From contig JAHHSS010000036.1 of the NCBI GenBank assembly GCA_020025095.1, forward strand, positions 1 through 13,922: a DNA stretch of 13,922 nucleotides. The letters run 5' to 3'. The position numbers and the translations under genes were made by a program. A model generated the notes under the pieces. That model had not been told where the DNA came from. It searched no databases and saw nothing but the letters and a program-made list of their open reading frames with translations. Below are positions 1 through 7,940 of the stretch, piece after piece; within the stretch, counting starts at the first letter, position 1; each line of letters begins with the position of its first letter. This DNA comes from Peptostreptococcus sp. Lineage in GTDB: Bacteria; Bacillota; Clostridia; Peptostreptococcales; Peptostreptococcaceae.

Positions 1-102
1 TTATTAATCCCTGTGTCCCTTTATAAAACTTTCTATTCTAAAATTTAATTGCTCTATATGATATAATAATATTGATACGATAATTTAACGTATATTAATT
101 AG

Positions 103-174
103 GTTCTTTTAAACATTAAAAAATAAGAAGAACGATTATAATTAAAGAGAGTTTATAACTATATATTCTCTTTA
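103..174 (+). promoter_or_regulatory. Leader of the lipoprotein gene with two short inverted repeats
   Basis: Two short inverted repeats lie in tandem upstream of the lipoprotein ribosome site. One is GTTCTT/AAGAAC (103-108 with 128-133). The other is TAAAGAGA/TCTCTTTA (143-150 with 167-174), which ends 11 bases before the GGAGGTG ribosome site. A TATAAT sits at 137-142 but has no convincing -35 hexamer at the right distance, so I do not assign a promoter. The hairpins could affect translation or RNA stability, or be chance pairing in AT-rich DNA. Bases 1-102 hold no gene I can support. Confidence 0.3.
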
Positions 175-197
175 CTACACAAAATGGAGGTGTAATT

Positions 198-824
198 ATG
201 AATAAAAAATTGAAAATTTTTCTTGCTACAGGCCTTATAGCAGCTTCAACATTCACATTAGTAGGATGTGTAAATAACTCTGATAAAGCTGTAAAGCAAA
301 ATTCTAAAAATGAAGAACAAGTAGGTAAACAAGAAGATTCTAAGGAAGAAAACAAAGACACTGAAAATAAAGACAAAGATAAAGATAAAGACTCTAAAAA
401 AGAGGATCCGAAAAAAAATAATGACGCAAAAAATGAAGACTCTTCCGGAAAAAAATCTATTACTTACTACACATATGATGTAGATAGCGAAAAACTTAAA
501 GAACATACTAAACCTTCTGGTGAAATTAGCGTTGGAAATGTTATAGATGCTCTTGTAAATGAGGGCATACTTCAAAAGGGTACTAAGGTCAATAAAGCTA
601 AAGTAGAAGAAATGAATGGAGTAAGAACACTTGTTGTCGATGTAAACAGCAAGTTTGTAAACTTTGATCAAGGTTCTACTCAAGAACTACTTCAACTTAA
701 AAGTTTTGCTGATAGTTTAATGAAAACTTTCAAGGTTAAGCAAGTTCTTCTTACTGTAGAAGGAAAGCCATACTCTGGTGGACATATAGCATTTAATGAA
801 GGTGAGATGCTTACTTTTAAATAA
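198..824 (+). CDS. GerMN-domain lipoprotein
   Basis: A predicted 208-residue surface lipoprotein. The start is fixed by GGAGGTG at 186-192, five bases before ATG. Residues 1-23 form a lipoprotein signal peptide (positive MNKKLK, hydrophobic stretch, lipobox LVGC) with Cys24 as the lipidation site, so the mature protein should be anchored to the outer face of the membrane. Residues 25-86 are a low-complexity, highly charged linker rich in Lys, Asp and Glu, including a KDKDKDKD run. Residues about 88-200 resemble the GerMN domain found in GerM and other sporulation or germination proteins: YYTYDV, a LVVDVNSKF strand, a TQELLQLKSFADSL helix and VLLTVEGKP near the end. In GerM two such domains follow the signal; here there is one. 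The role is inferred to be cell-envelope or sporulation related and no substrate can be named. It is monocistronic by context and lies head-on to replication. Confidence 0.85.
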   Translation: MNKKLKIFLATGLIAASTFTLVGCVNNSDKAVKQNSKNEEQVGKQEDSKEENKDTENKDKDKDKDSKKEDPKKNNDAKNEDSSGKKSITYYTYDVDSEKLKEHTKPSGEISVGNVIDALVNEGILQKGTKVNKAKVEEMNGVRTLVVDVNSKFVNFDQGSTQELLQLKSFADSLMKTFKVKQVLLTVEGKPYSGGHIAFNEGEMLTFK

Positions 825-874
825 TTAAAATTTTTATTTCTCTAAATTGAAATTTTATATTGCTTACAAATTAA

Positions 875-925
875 AGTAGGATTTCTCTTATTATTTATTA
901 ATCAATTTAATAGGAGAGTCCTACT
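875..925. repeat. Long imperfect inverted repeat upstream of the cysteine desulfurase gene
   Basis: AGTAGGA at 875-881 and TCCTACT at 919-925 close a stem of about 17-18 pairs: AGTAGGATTTCTCTTATTA against TAATAGGAGAGTCCTACT, with one bulged base and one mismatch, around a loop of about 14 bases. Neither strand has a solid T-run after the stem, so it is not a typical intrinsic terminator. It lies 50 bases after the lipoprotein stop and 65 bases before the next start. It could be an operator, an RNA processing site or a weak terminator. Confidence 0.55.
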
Positions 926-990
926 AACTATCAATACAAGGAATACGATTGTCAAATTGTAAATATTTTATTATCAAGGGGGACAAATTA

Positions 991-2133
991 ATGATTTATT
1001 TAGACAATGCGGCTACTAGCTTTCCAAAACCAGAATCTGTTTATAAAAAAATAGATGATTGTATGAGAAACTACTGTGCAAATCCTGGTAGATCTGGTCA
1101 CAAAATGGCTATGGAATCTGCAAGAGTCGTGGAAGAAACAAGAGATATTATTGCTAAACTTTTTAATATTAAAAATCCTATGGATGTTGTATATACTTTT
1201 AATGCAACAGATTCTCTTAATTTAGCCATAAAAGGTTTCTTAAACCCTGGTGATCACGTTATTGCTACAACTATGGAGCATAATTCAGTTTTAAGACCTA
1301 TTATGGAGCTAGAAAATATTGCTGTTGAACATACATTTGTTCAAGCTGATGAAGAGGGAAAAATTAATCCTAAAGATGTAGAGTCTGCTATAAAAGACAA
1401 TACTAAACTAATAGCAATTATACATGCTTCCAATGTTACAGGAACATTAATAGATATAGAAGCAATAGGAAATATTGCTAAAAAGCACAATATAACATAT
1501 CTAGTTGATGCTTCCCAATCTGCGGGTGTATATGATATTGATGTTGAAAAACTAAATATAGACATGCTTGCTATGCCTGGTCACAAAGGACTTCTTGGCC
1601 CACAAGGAACAGGCATTTTGTATGTAAATAACAAGATTAGACTTCGTAGCCAAAGAGAAGGTGGCACTGGAAGTAAATCCGAAGAAATAATACAACCAGA
1701 TCTTTACCCTGATAAGTATGAATCTGGAACTCACAATACACCTGGAATTGCAGGACTCGGTGCAGGAGTTGAATTTATTCTTGAAACAGGCATTGATAAT
1801 ATAAGAAAACATGAAGAAGCTCTTTCTCAATATATGATAGATGAGATACTTAAAATTGATGGAGTTAAACTTTATGGACCTAAATCTGCTGAAGATAGGG
1901 CTGCTGTAATAGCTATAAATATCAAAGACCTTGATTCTGGAGAAGTCACTTTTAGACTTGATAGAGAATTTGGAATTGCTACAAGATCTGGAATACACTG
2001 CGCTCCTCTAGCTCATAAGAGTATAGGTACTTTGAAGCAAGGAGCAGTAAGATTTAGCTTAGGGTATTTTACTACTAAGGAAGAAGTTGAGGAAGCTATA
2101 AAAGCTATTAAAATAATTGCGTCTGAAGCATAA
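991..2133 (+). CDS. Cysteine desulfurase-family protein (class V aminotransferase, SufS-like)
   Basis: A 380-residue PLP enzyme of the class V aminotransferase fold, expected to take sulfur from L-cysteine as an enzyme persulfide and release alanine. The ATG at 991 is chosen because AAGGGGG at 976-982 precedes it and the protein then begins MIYLDNAATSFPKPE, the normal family N-terminus. A longer frame from TTG at 949 lacks a ribosome site. Visible residues are His97 in EHNS, the PLP-ring Asp173 and Gln176 in VDASQS, the Schiff-base Lys199 in PGHKGLLGPQGTG, and the catalytic Cys337 in RSGIHCAP. The short cysteine loop and RxGxHCA form are those of group II (SufS/CsdA-like) enzymes. It most resembles the stand-alone 'cysteine desulfurase family protein' branch common in Clostridia. 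No IscU or SufU scaffold gene is beside it, so its sulfur acceptor is unknown. It converges on rsmG. Confidence 0.9.
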   Translation: MIYLDNAATSFPKPESVYKKIDDCMRNYCANPGRSGHKMAMESARVVEETRDIIAKLFNIKNPMDVVYTFNATDSLNLAIKGFLNPGDHVIATTMEHNSVLRPIMELENIAVEHTFVQADEEGKINPKDVESAIKDNTKLIAIIHASNVTGTLIDIEAIGNIAKKHNITYLVDASQSAGVYDIDVEKLNIDMLAMPGHKGLLGPQGTGILYVNNKIRLRSQREGGTGSKSEEIIQPDLYPDKYESGTHNTPGIAGLGAGVEFILETGIDNIRKHEEALSQYMIDEILKIDGVKLYGPKSAEDRAAVIAINIKDLDSGEVTFRLDREFGIATRSGIHCAPLAHKSIGTLKQGAVRFSLGYFTTKEEVEEAIKAIKIIASEA

Positions 2134-2207
2134 ATTGAAAAGTAATAGTCTTTTCTGCTCTACAATTAAATTTTACTAATTTATTATAGCTTTTATCTAA
2201 TAAAATT

Positions 2208-2255
2208 GAAGCTTTAGCCAAGGTTTGATTTATAATCACTTTGACTAAAGCCTTC
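2208..2255 (+). terminator. Hairpin after the cysteine desulfurase gene
   Basis: GAAGCTTTAGCCAAGG (2208-2223) pairs with CTTTGACTAAAGCCTTC (2239-2255) with one bulge and one or two mismatches. It is followed on the plus strand by an interrupted T-rich stretch (TAATTTAAAATTTTT). It probably ends the desulfurase transcript. The tail is imperfect, so the more canonical hairpin just downstream may do most of the work. Confidence 0.5.
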
Positions 2256-2288
2256 TAATTTAAAATTTTTATATTTAATACAAAAATT

Positions 2289-2327
2289 AGAGAGTGAAAA
2301 TTTTTATTATAGTTTTCACTCTCTTTT
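2289..2327. terminator. Bidirectional terminator between the cysteine desulfurase and rsmG genes
   Basis: A perfect 12-bp stem, AGAGAGTGAAAA (2289-2300) with TTTTCACTCTCT (2313-2324), encloses a 12-base AT loop. T-rich tails are present on both sides: TTTT on the plus strand, and AATTTTTG after the stem on the minus strand. It begins 27 bases beyond the rsmG stop, so it is the likely end of the mnmE-mnmG-rsmG transcript and a backstop for the convergent gene. Confidence 0.8.
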
Positions 2328-2353
2328 ATTAAACAAAAATCATTTACAATAAT

Positions 2354-3076
2354 TTACAGAGGATTTTTTGCTGGTTTTCCTGCTTTTCTTGGATATTTAT
2401 TAGGCGTAGAACTAATCTTTTTAAATACTAAAATTCTATGCTTTAATTCTTCATCTGGAAGCTCTACTTCAATATCTTCAGCTAACTTAACGCCAAGTAT
2501 TTCCATTGCCTTTCTAGACTTTTCTAGTTCATTATCTGCATTTGGTCCTTTTAGGCATATAAAGAAGCCACCCTTTTTAACAAAAGGTACACAAAATTCT
2601 AAAAGTACAGGAAGATTTGCAACTGCTCTAGCAGTAGCTATATCATACTGTTCTCTAAAATCTTTATTATTTCCAAAGTCTTCTGCCCTTCCATGAATAT
2701 AATTTATATCTTCAAACCCTATACTTTCTCCAACTTCTTTTAAAAAGTTAATTCTCTTATTTAAAGAATCTAAAAGTGTTAGCTCAATTGTTGGATTGGC
2801 TATTTTAAATGGAAGTCCTGGAAAACCTGCACCTGTTCCAACATCTATTATTGACAATCCATCCATTATATAACCATATTTAAAAATTGCAACTGAATCA
2901 AGAAAATGTTTTATATAAACTTCTCTCTGCTCAGTAATTCCCGTTAAATTCATATGCTTGTTAAATTCAACTAATATTTCCCTATATTTTTCAAATCTAT
3001 CAAGCATAGTTTCATTTACATCTATATCATAACTTTCTAATCCTTCTTTAAGTAGATCTATGTTTTCTTGTGACAT
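2354..3076 (-). CDS. rsmG: 16S rRNA (guanine-N7) methyltransferase RsmG (GidB)
   Basis: A 240-residue SAM-dependent methyltransferase that makes m7G at G527 (E. coli numbering) in the 530 loop of 16S rRNA. Loss in other bacteria gives low-level streptomycin resistance. Diagnostic sequence: KHFLDS at 56-61, the SAM-binding motif I IDVGTGAGFPGLPF at 77-90, Asp103 in LLDS after strand 2, HGRAEDF at 128-134, TARAVA at 148-153 and the typical basic tail TPNKYPRKAGKPAKNPL at 224-240. The length equals the Bacillus form. The start is preceded by AAAGGAGAGA (3081-3090 on the plus strand). It is the last gene of the mnmE-mnmG-rsmG run. The 146-base gap from mnmG contains a TATAAT on the minus strand (3128-3133) without a good -35, so an internal promoter is possible but unproven. 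Confidence 0.97.
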   Translation of the reverse strand: MSQENIDLLKEGLESYDIDVNETMLDRFEKYREILVEFNKHMNLTGITEQREVYIKHFLDSVAIFKYGYIMDGLSIIDVGTGAGFPGLPFKIANPTIELTLLDSLNKRINFLKEVGESIGFEDINYIHGRAEDFGNNKDFREQYDIATARAVANLPVLLEFCVPFVKKGGFFICLKGPNADNELEKSRKAMEILGVKLAEDIEVELPDEELKHRILVFKKISSTPNKYPRKAGKPAKNPL

Positions 3077-3222
3077 AAACTCTCTCCTTTCATAGAACCC
3101 TTATATATTTTAGATTTTTGACATTTCATTATACTTATTTCCAGAATATAAATTTTTGCTTTAAATTTACACTCTATAATAATTAACTTGTTTTATAATA
3201 TACTTTTAACCTAGCTATCTAA

Positions 3223-5109
3223 TTAATTTTTATTTCCTCTTCTTTTTTGCTCAAGATATATCAAAAGAACTGATATATCAGATGGTGAAACTCCTGATAT
3301 TCTTGAAGCCTGTCCTATGGAACTTGGCTTAATATTATCTAGCTTTTGTCTCGCTTCAAGTCTTAATCCCTCTATCTGAGAATAATCCATATCCTCTCTC
3401 AACTTCTTATTTTCAAGCTTTCTAAACTGCTCTATTTGCTTCATTTGCTTTGCTATATAACCCTCATACTTTATCATTATAACTGCCTGATTCTTTACTT
3501 CATCTGATATTGGCTCTGGGCTTTGCTTTCCAGTAAGTTCAAGCATTTTATAATCTATTTCAGGTCTTTTTAAAAATTCATAAAGTGAAAGCCCATTATT
3601 AAGAGCAGCTATATTTCTTTCTTCAAGTATATGATTTACTTCCTTTGGAGTAATTCTTTCATTTTTTAATCTCTCAATTTCTGCTTCAAGCTCTGCCTTT
3701 TTCTTCAGAAATCTATTATATCTTTCTTCAGTCACTAAACCTAACTCATATCCCTTTTCAGTAAGTCTCATATCTGCATTATCTTGTCTTAAATACAATC
3801 TATATTCAGCTCTAGAAGTCATCATTCTATATGGTTCATTTGTTCCTTTTGTTACAAGGTCATCTATTAAAACACCTATATATCCCTCTGATCTATCCAT
3901 TATAAAAGCTTCTTCGCCTCTTATTTTAAGAACTGCATTTATACCTGCTATCAAACCTTGTGCTCCTGCTTCCTCATATCCTGAAGTTCCGTTAAACTGG
4001 CCTGCAGAAAAAAGATTCTCTACACCCTTTATTTCAAGATTCTGTTTTAATTGCGTTGGATCTATACAATCATATTCTATAGCATATGCAGGTCTCATTA
4101 TTCTAACATTTTCAAGACCTCTTATAGTTCTATACATCTTTTCCTGCATATCTAATGGAAAACTCGTAGAAACCCCCTGTACGTACATTTCCTTAGTATC
4201 TAAACCTTCTGGCTCTATAAACAACTGATGTGTTTCTTTATCAGCAAATTTTACAATCTTATCCTCTATTGATGGACAATATCTAGGTCCAGTACCCTCT
4301 ATATTACCACTATACATAGCACTTCTCGTGATATTATCTTCTATTAACTTCTTTGTATCTGGAGTTGTCCTAGTTAAATAACATGTAATTTGCTCTTTTT
4401 CCAAATCCTCATTCATAAATGAAAAAGGGCTAATTTTTTCATCACCTTCTTGAGGCTCCATAACAGAAAAATCTATACTATCTCTATGAACTCTTGCTGG
4501 AGTTCCAGTTTTGAATCTCCTCATAGAAAGCCCCAGTTCCTTTAAACTTTCTGTAAGTTTTTTAGCATATGCCATTCCATTTGGACCTTCCTTAAAGGTA
4601 TCATGGCCTATAAATATTGTTGATTGAAGATATACTCCAGTTGCTAAAATTGTAACTTTAGCTCTATATATGCATCCCAAACGAGTTGCTACTCCTGTTA
4701 CTACTTTTCCTTCATGAAGTATTTCTTCTACCTCATCCATTACCAAGTCAAGATTTTCTTGATTTTCTATTGTTTCCTTCATCACTCTATGATAAAGATT
4801 TTTATCTGTTTGGGCTCTAAGTGAATGTACTGCAGGACCTTTAGCAGTATTTAGCATTCTACTCTGTATAAAAGTCTTGTCTATATTCAGTCCCATTTCT
4901 CCACCAAGTGCATCTATTTCTCTAACAAGCTGTCCCTTTCCTGTTCCTCCTATTGAAGGATTGCATGGAAGGGCAGCTATAGAATCAAGAGAAAGGGTAA
5001 TCATCAGTGTTTTCATACCCATTCTCGCTGAAGCCAATGCAGCTTCACAACCTGCGTGACCCGCACCGACTACAATTATGTCATAATTTCCAGCTTCAAA
5101 TCTATCCAT
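3223..5109 (-). CDS. mnmG: tRNA uridine 5-carboxymethylaminomethyl modification enzyme MnmG (GidA)
   Basis: A 628-residue FAD enzyme, the same length as the Bacillus protein. With MnmE it installs the carboxymethylaminomethyl (or aminomethyl) group at C5 of the wobble uridine U34 of certain tRNAs, using methylene-tetrahydrofolate, NADH and glycine or ammonium. Visible features are the FAD Rossmann motif VGAGHAGCEAALASARMG starting at residue 14, PCNPSIGGTGKGQLVREIDALGG with conserved Cys49, the second conserved cysteine Cys278 in GTGPRYCPSIEDK, IEPEGLDTKEMYVQG at 299-312, and the NGTSGYEEAGAQGLIAGINA block at 373-392. The C-terminal helical domain used to contact MnmE and tRNA is present (IGQASRISGVSPSDISVLLIYL). 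The start has AAAGGAAAGG upstream (about 5114-5125). It lies 88 bases after mnmE, presumably co-transcribed. Confidence 0.98.
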   Translation of the reverse strand: MDRFEAGNYDIIVVGAGHAGCEAALASARMGMKTLMITLSLDSIAALPCNPSIGGTGKGQLVREIDALGGEMGLNIDKTFIQSRMLNTAKGPAVHSLRAQTDKNLYHRVMKETIENQENLDLVMDEVEEILHEGKVVTGVATRLGCIYRAKVTILATGVYLQSTIFIGHDTFKEGPNGMAYAKKLTESLKELGLSMRRFKTGTPARVHRDSIDFSVMEPQEGDEKISPFSFMNEDLEKEQITCYLTRTTPDTKKLIEDNITRSAMYSGNIEGTGPRYCPSIEDKIVKFADKETHQLFIEPEGLDTKEMYVQGVSTSFPLDMQEKMYRTIRGLENVRIMRPAYAIEYDCIDPTQLKQNLEIKGVENLFSAGQFNGTSGYEEAGAQGLIAGINAVLKIRGEEAFIMDRSEGYIGVLIDDLVTKGTNEPYRMMTSRAEYRLYLRQDNADMRLTEKGYELGLVTEERYNRFLKKKAELEAEIERLKNERITPKEVNHILEERNIAALNNGLSLYEFLKRPEIDYKMLELTGKQSPEPISDEVKNQAVIMIKYEGYIAKQMKQIEQFRKLENKKLREDMDYSQIEGLRLEARQKLDNIKPSSIGQASRISGVSPSDISVLLIYLEQKRRGNKN

Positions 5110-5197
5110 ATTTTTCCTTTCCTTTTACATATTTTAGTCTTTTCTATTTAATTAATTCTTTTTTTAATATATTAATAAAAATTTTTCTTACAATATT

Positions 5198-6577
5198 TTA
5201 TTTTCCTATACAGAAATTAGAGAATATTGTATCTAATAAATCCTCATTTACTGTATCTCCATTTATCTGTCCTAAAGCGTCCCAGGCATCTCTCAAATCG
5301 ACTTCTATAAAATCATAAGACATATGATCTGAAAGAGCTCTAACAGCATCCTTAATAGATGTCATAGCTTTATATACGGCATCTTTATGTCTTGAGTTTG
5401 TAATCATAACTTCATCAGAGTTTGATATTTCTCCACTAAATACCATTTCCTCGATTCTATCATGTATTAGATCTATTCCTTGACTATTTAATGCTGATAT
5501 ACTAATTATATTTTTTTCATCTACATATTCTTTAACCTTTTCTAAATCTAACTTGCCTTTTAAATCTATCTTATTTAAAATTATTATCGATTTTTCTCTA
5601 TCTACATTTTCAAGAATCTCAAAATCTTCATTATCAAGCTCTCTTGAAGTATCCAAAACCACAAGAGTAAGATCTGATGACTTGAGATGTTTTTTAGATT
5701 TTTCTACACCAATTTTTTCTACTATATCGTCTGTTTCTCTAATTCCTGCAGTATCGACTATCTTTAAAGGTATTCCTTTTATATTTACAAACTCCTCTAT
5801 TACATCTCTTGTAGTTCCAGGAATATCTGTAACAATAGCTCTATTCTCACCTAGTATTGAATTCATAAGAGATGACTTCCCTACATTAGGCTTTCCAAGT
5901 ATTGCGGTCTTTAAACCTTCTCTTAAAATCTTGCCTGTATCTGCTGTTTTATACATCCTATCTATTTCAGACTTTATTGATTCAGTTTTTTCTATTAATT
6001 CTTTATACGTTATGAACTCAATATCTTCTTCGGGATAGTCTATTGCAACTTCAACTTGAGCTAAAACTTCTGTAATTTTATCTCTAAGCTTTCTTATCTT
6101 TTTTGAAAGACTTCCTTCTAACTGTTCTTGAGCTATTTCATGAGATTTATCAGTCTTAGCATTTATAATGTCTATAACAGCTTCTGCTTGTGAAAGGTCA
6201 ATTCTACCATTTAAGAAAGCTCTCTTTGTAAACTCTCCTGCTTCTGCCATTCTAGCACCTTTTTTAAGAGTAAGCTCTAGTATTTTTTTTACCGAAATAA
6301 ATCCCCCGTGACAATTTATTTCCACCACATCTTCCGCTGTATATGAATGTGGGCCTTTCATATACGCCACCAACACCTCATCTATTACTTCTTCACCATC
6401 TACTATATTCCCATATATAAGTGTTCTATTTGAATAATCTTTTATAGACTCTCTATAAAAAGGTCTAAAGATTTTTTCCGCTATATCAAGTGCATCGCAA
6501 CCACTAAGTCTTATTATGCCTATTCCACCTTCTCCAGGGGCTGTAGCAATGGCTGCTATTGTGTCATCTATAAACAT
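5198..6577 (-). CDS. mnmE: tRNA modification GTPase MnmE (TrmE)
   Basis: A 459-residue K+-activated GTPase that pairs with MnmG for U34 modification. The reading frame extends five codons further to a TTG, but that TTG lies in the Shine-Dalgarno AGGAGGT (6581-6587). The ATG at 6577 gives the standard N-terminus MFIDDTIAAIATAPGEGGIG. Domains in order: N-terminal tetrahydrofolate-binding domain to about residue 115, a helical domain, then the inserted G domain with P-loop GKPNVGKS (228-235), G2 loop DIPGTTRD (251-258), DTAG (275-278), NKID (335-338) and SAL (361-363). The C-terminus is FCIGK (455-459), whose cysteine is the invariant residue of the family. It is the first gene of the mnmE-mnmG-rsmG unit. 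The normal neighbour jag is 4.3 kb away. Confidence 0.98.
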   Translation of the reverse strand: MFIDDTIAAIATAPGEGGIGIIRLSGCDALDIAEKIFRPFYRESIKDYSNRTLIYGNIVDGEEVIDEVLVAYMKGPHSYTAEDVVEINCHGGFISVKKILELTLKKGARMAEAGEFTKRAFLNGRIDLSQAEAVIDIINAKTDKSHEIAQEQLEGSLSKKIRKLRDKITEVLAQVEVAIDYPEEDIEFITYKELIEKTESIKSEIDRMYKTADTGKILREGLKTAILGKPNVGKSSLMNSILGENRAIVTDIPGTTRDVIEEFVNIKGIPLKIVDTAGIRETDDIVEKIGVEKSKKHLKSSDLTLVVLDTSRELDNEDFEILENVDREKSIIILNKIDLKGKLDLEKVKEYVDEKNIISISALNSQGIDLIHDRIEEMVFSGEISNSDEVMITNSRHKDAVYKAMTSIKDAVRALSDHMSYDFIEVDLRDAWDALGQINGDTVNEDLLDTIFSNFCIGK

Positions 6578-6930
6578 ATTACCTCCTACCAAATTTTACA
6601 AATTTTTTCTTAAAATAAATTTATAATAAATCTTTACTTGCTCTATTAAATATTTATATAATTAACCTCTTTATTATCTCTATTCTCAATAAATCTAGTA
6701 TTATATTATATCATAAAACTTAAGTATTTTTTTATTTATTGAGAACAAAAAAATTTTGTTTCCTTATCTACTATATATTATTTAAAAAATATACTATAAT
6801 AAAATGTGTTGAAAACATTTTCTAGAGCTTTTAAAACTTTAAGAAACTCGATTCTTTTATAGAAATTATTGAAATTTTTATAAAGATGATTTTAATTAGG
6901 CTCTAAATATTTATAAGGGGGTTTTCAGAT
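6578..6930. other. Divergent intergenic region between mnmE and the 180-aa gene
   Basis: This 353-base, very AT-rich spacer separates divergently transcribed genes and should hold both promoters. On the minus strand I see the mnmE ribosome site and an extended -10 element (listed separately). On the plus strand TTGAAA occurs at 6809-6814 and 6869-6874, each followed only by weak -10 matches, and an isolated TATAAT lies at 6795-6800. No coding sequence was recognised. Confidence 0.6.
6705..6713 (-). promoter_or_regulatory. Probable extended -10 promoter of mnmE-mnmG-rsmG
   Basis: Read on the minus strand, TGATATAAT matches the extended -10 consensus TGnTATAAT (6705-6713). It lies about 128 bases upstream of the mnmE ATG. 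The -35 area is A-rich without a clear TTGACA, which is tolerated by extended -10 promoters. The same TTTATGATATAATATA context recurs upstream of the YbjQ gene. Confidence 0.5.
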
Positions 6931-7473
6931 ATGCTAAAAAACATTATTTTAAATTTAGAGGTAGTTGAATCTATGCTTTATTATTGGAGTAGCGTTGCCG
7001 ATAGAGAAAAAGTAATGGAAAGCTTCTTCGTCGATGTAGCTAATATGGACGCTATGAAATTAGTTCAAAGTCCTGAATTTTCAGGTGAATCTATAAGAAA
7101 GGTTTTAAGTGCTATACAAAATAGAGAACTACTTTCTGCTGCTACAAAGCCTGAAAAAAGATTCTGGAGCAAAAATATGTGGATTGCAGATGATGTATCA
7201 CTTGCAACAAAAATGGCACAACCAATAAAGATTCTTAATGTTGATGATATGGTTGAAAAACTTAATGAAAAATATCCTGATATAAAACAGGAAAAGATAA
7301 TCGTTCATATTACTCCACTTCATCTTGATCCATACTATATAATAGATGGACAACTTCTAATAAACTTCTTTAAAATTTACTTCGATGCAGATGATAATGC
7401 TATGTTCGAAGATATGCCAATTAAGGATTTCATTTTTGAAAAGCTTTGTGAATTAATCGAAAAAGAAAATTAA
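6931..7473 (+). CDS. Conserved-looking protein of unknown function
   Basis: A 180-residue protein with a clear start: AAGGGGG at 6915-6921, nine bases before ATG. I do not recognise the family. It has no signal peptide or membrane segment and looks cytoplasmic and acidic, with mixed helix and strand. Notable stretches are the helical N-terminus MLKNIILNLEVVESMLYYW, an aromatic/basic patch KPEKRFWSKNMWIADD (73-88), and an apolar strand IIVHITPLHLDPYYIIDG (123-140) followed by LLINFFKIYF. No catalytic motif, zinc ligand set or nucleotide-binding loop can be claimed. It is monocistronic: it faces away from mnmE and is closed by a strong terminator 48 bases downstream. It belongs to the accessory block between mnmE and jag and is head-on to replication. 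Confidence 0.85.
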   Translation: MLKNIILNLEVVESMLYYWSSVADREKVMESFFVDVANMDAMKLVQSPEFSGESIRKVLSAIQNRELLSAATKPEKRFWSKNMWIADDVSLATKMAQPIKILNVDDMVEKLNEKYPDIKQEKIIVHITPLHLDPYYIIDGQLLINFFKIYFDADDNAMFEDMPIKDFIFEKLCELIEKEN

Positions 7474-7520
7474 TTTTTAAAGATTTTTTCAAATGTATTA
7501 AAATTATTTTTATTAAGAAG

Positions 7521-7547
7521 AAAAGCTAACATTTTGTTAGCTTTTTT
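7521..7547 (+). terminator. Intrinsic terminator after the 180-aa gene
   Basis: AAAAGCTAAC (7521-7530) and GTTAGCTTTT (7536-7545) form a perfect 10-bp stem with a 5-base loop (ATTTT). The stem runs into a six-T tract (7542-7547). The form is canonical, 48 bases after the stop codon. Confidence 0.9.
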
Positions 7548-7940
7548 ATATTTATAAAGTGCTTTTTCAGTTGCTTTATTAGACTCATACTTAGAGATCG
7601 ACTTTATTATAACTTTTCTGTTTTTCAAGTGTAATATATATCTATAGCATTGATAGTATCTTTATTAAAAATAAAATTAAAATTTTAATTTTATTTTTAT
7701 TCTTTTCACACTACTTCTAATAAGCTATCGTTTACAGAATGCTTTGATATTTTATAAGTTAGTATTTAAATATTATTCTTAATTACAAATTATTTAGATA
7801 AACATGAAACGATTTTCTATGCAATTTTTACATTTTCTTTATTCCATTTTATTAAATTTTCACTTATTATAAAATAGAGTTACAGTATTTTTTTAATATG
7901 TTATTTAACATTTATTATAAATTTAACTTAGGAGGTTTTT
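7548..7940. other. AT-rich gene-free spacer
   Basis: Nearly 400 bases with no supportable coding sequence on either strand. Its main structure is a perfect A/T palindrome at 7666-7699 (listed separately). The ribosome site of the HAD gene (AGGAGG, 7930-7935) is at the right end. A TATAAA at 7868-7873 could be a -10 but has no good -35 partner. Confidence 0.6.
7666..7699. repeat. Perfect 34-bp A/T palindrome
   Basis: Each half is 17 bases, TAAAAATAAAATTAAAA and its exact complement, with no central spacer. It contains only A and T. It could extrude as a cruciform or fold in RNA, and has T-rich flanks on both strands. A palindrome this long is unusual even in AT-rich DNA, but its A-tract/T-tract make-up makes a chance origin more likely than for mixed sequence. 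Confidence 0.6.

Noticed and set aside
258..683. 141-codon minus-strand frame opposite the lipoprotein gene
   Set aside because: It is the complement of the Lys/Asp/Glu-rich linker, giving low-complexity Phe/Ile/Val sequence. The plus-strand gene has a signal peptide and domain.
949..990. Longer N-terminus for the cysteine desulfurase from TTG at 949
   Set aside because: No ribosome site precedes the TTG, the extra 14 residues are not family-like, and AAGGGGG lies just before the ATG at 991.
1552..1998. 148-codon minus-strand frame inside the desulfurase gene
   Set aside because: Ser/Phe/Tyr-rich translation with no ribosome site, lying entirely opposite a well-supported enzyme.
5553..6038. 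161-codon plus-strand frame inside mnmE
   Set aside because: Antisense to the conserved GTPase domain, with no ribosome site or recognisable domain.
6578..6592. Five extra codons at the start of mnmE from a TTG
   Set aside because: The extra codons are the Shine-Dalgarno sequence itself, and the standard MnmE N-terminus starts at the following ATG.
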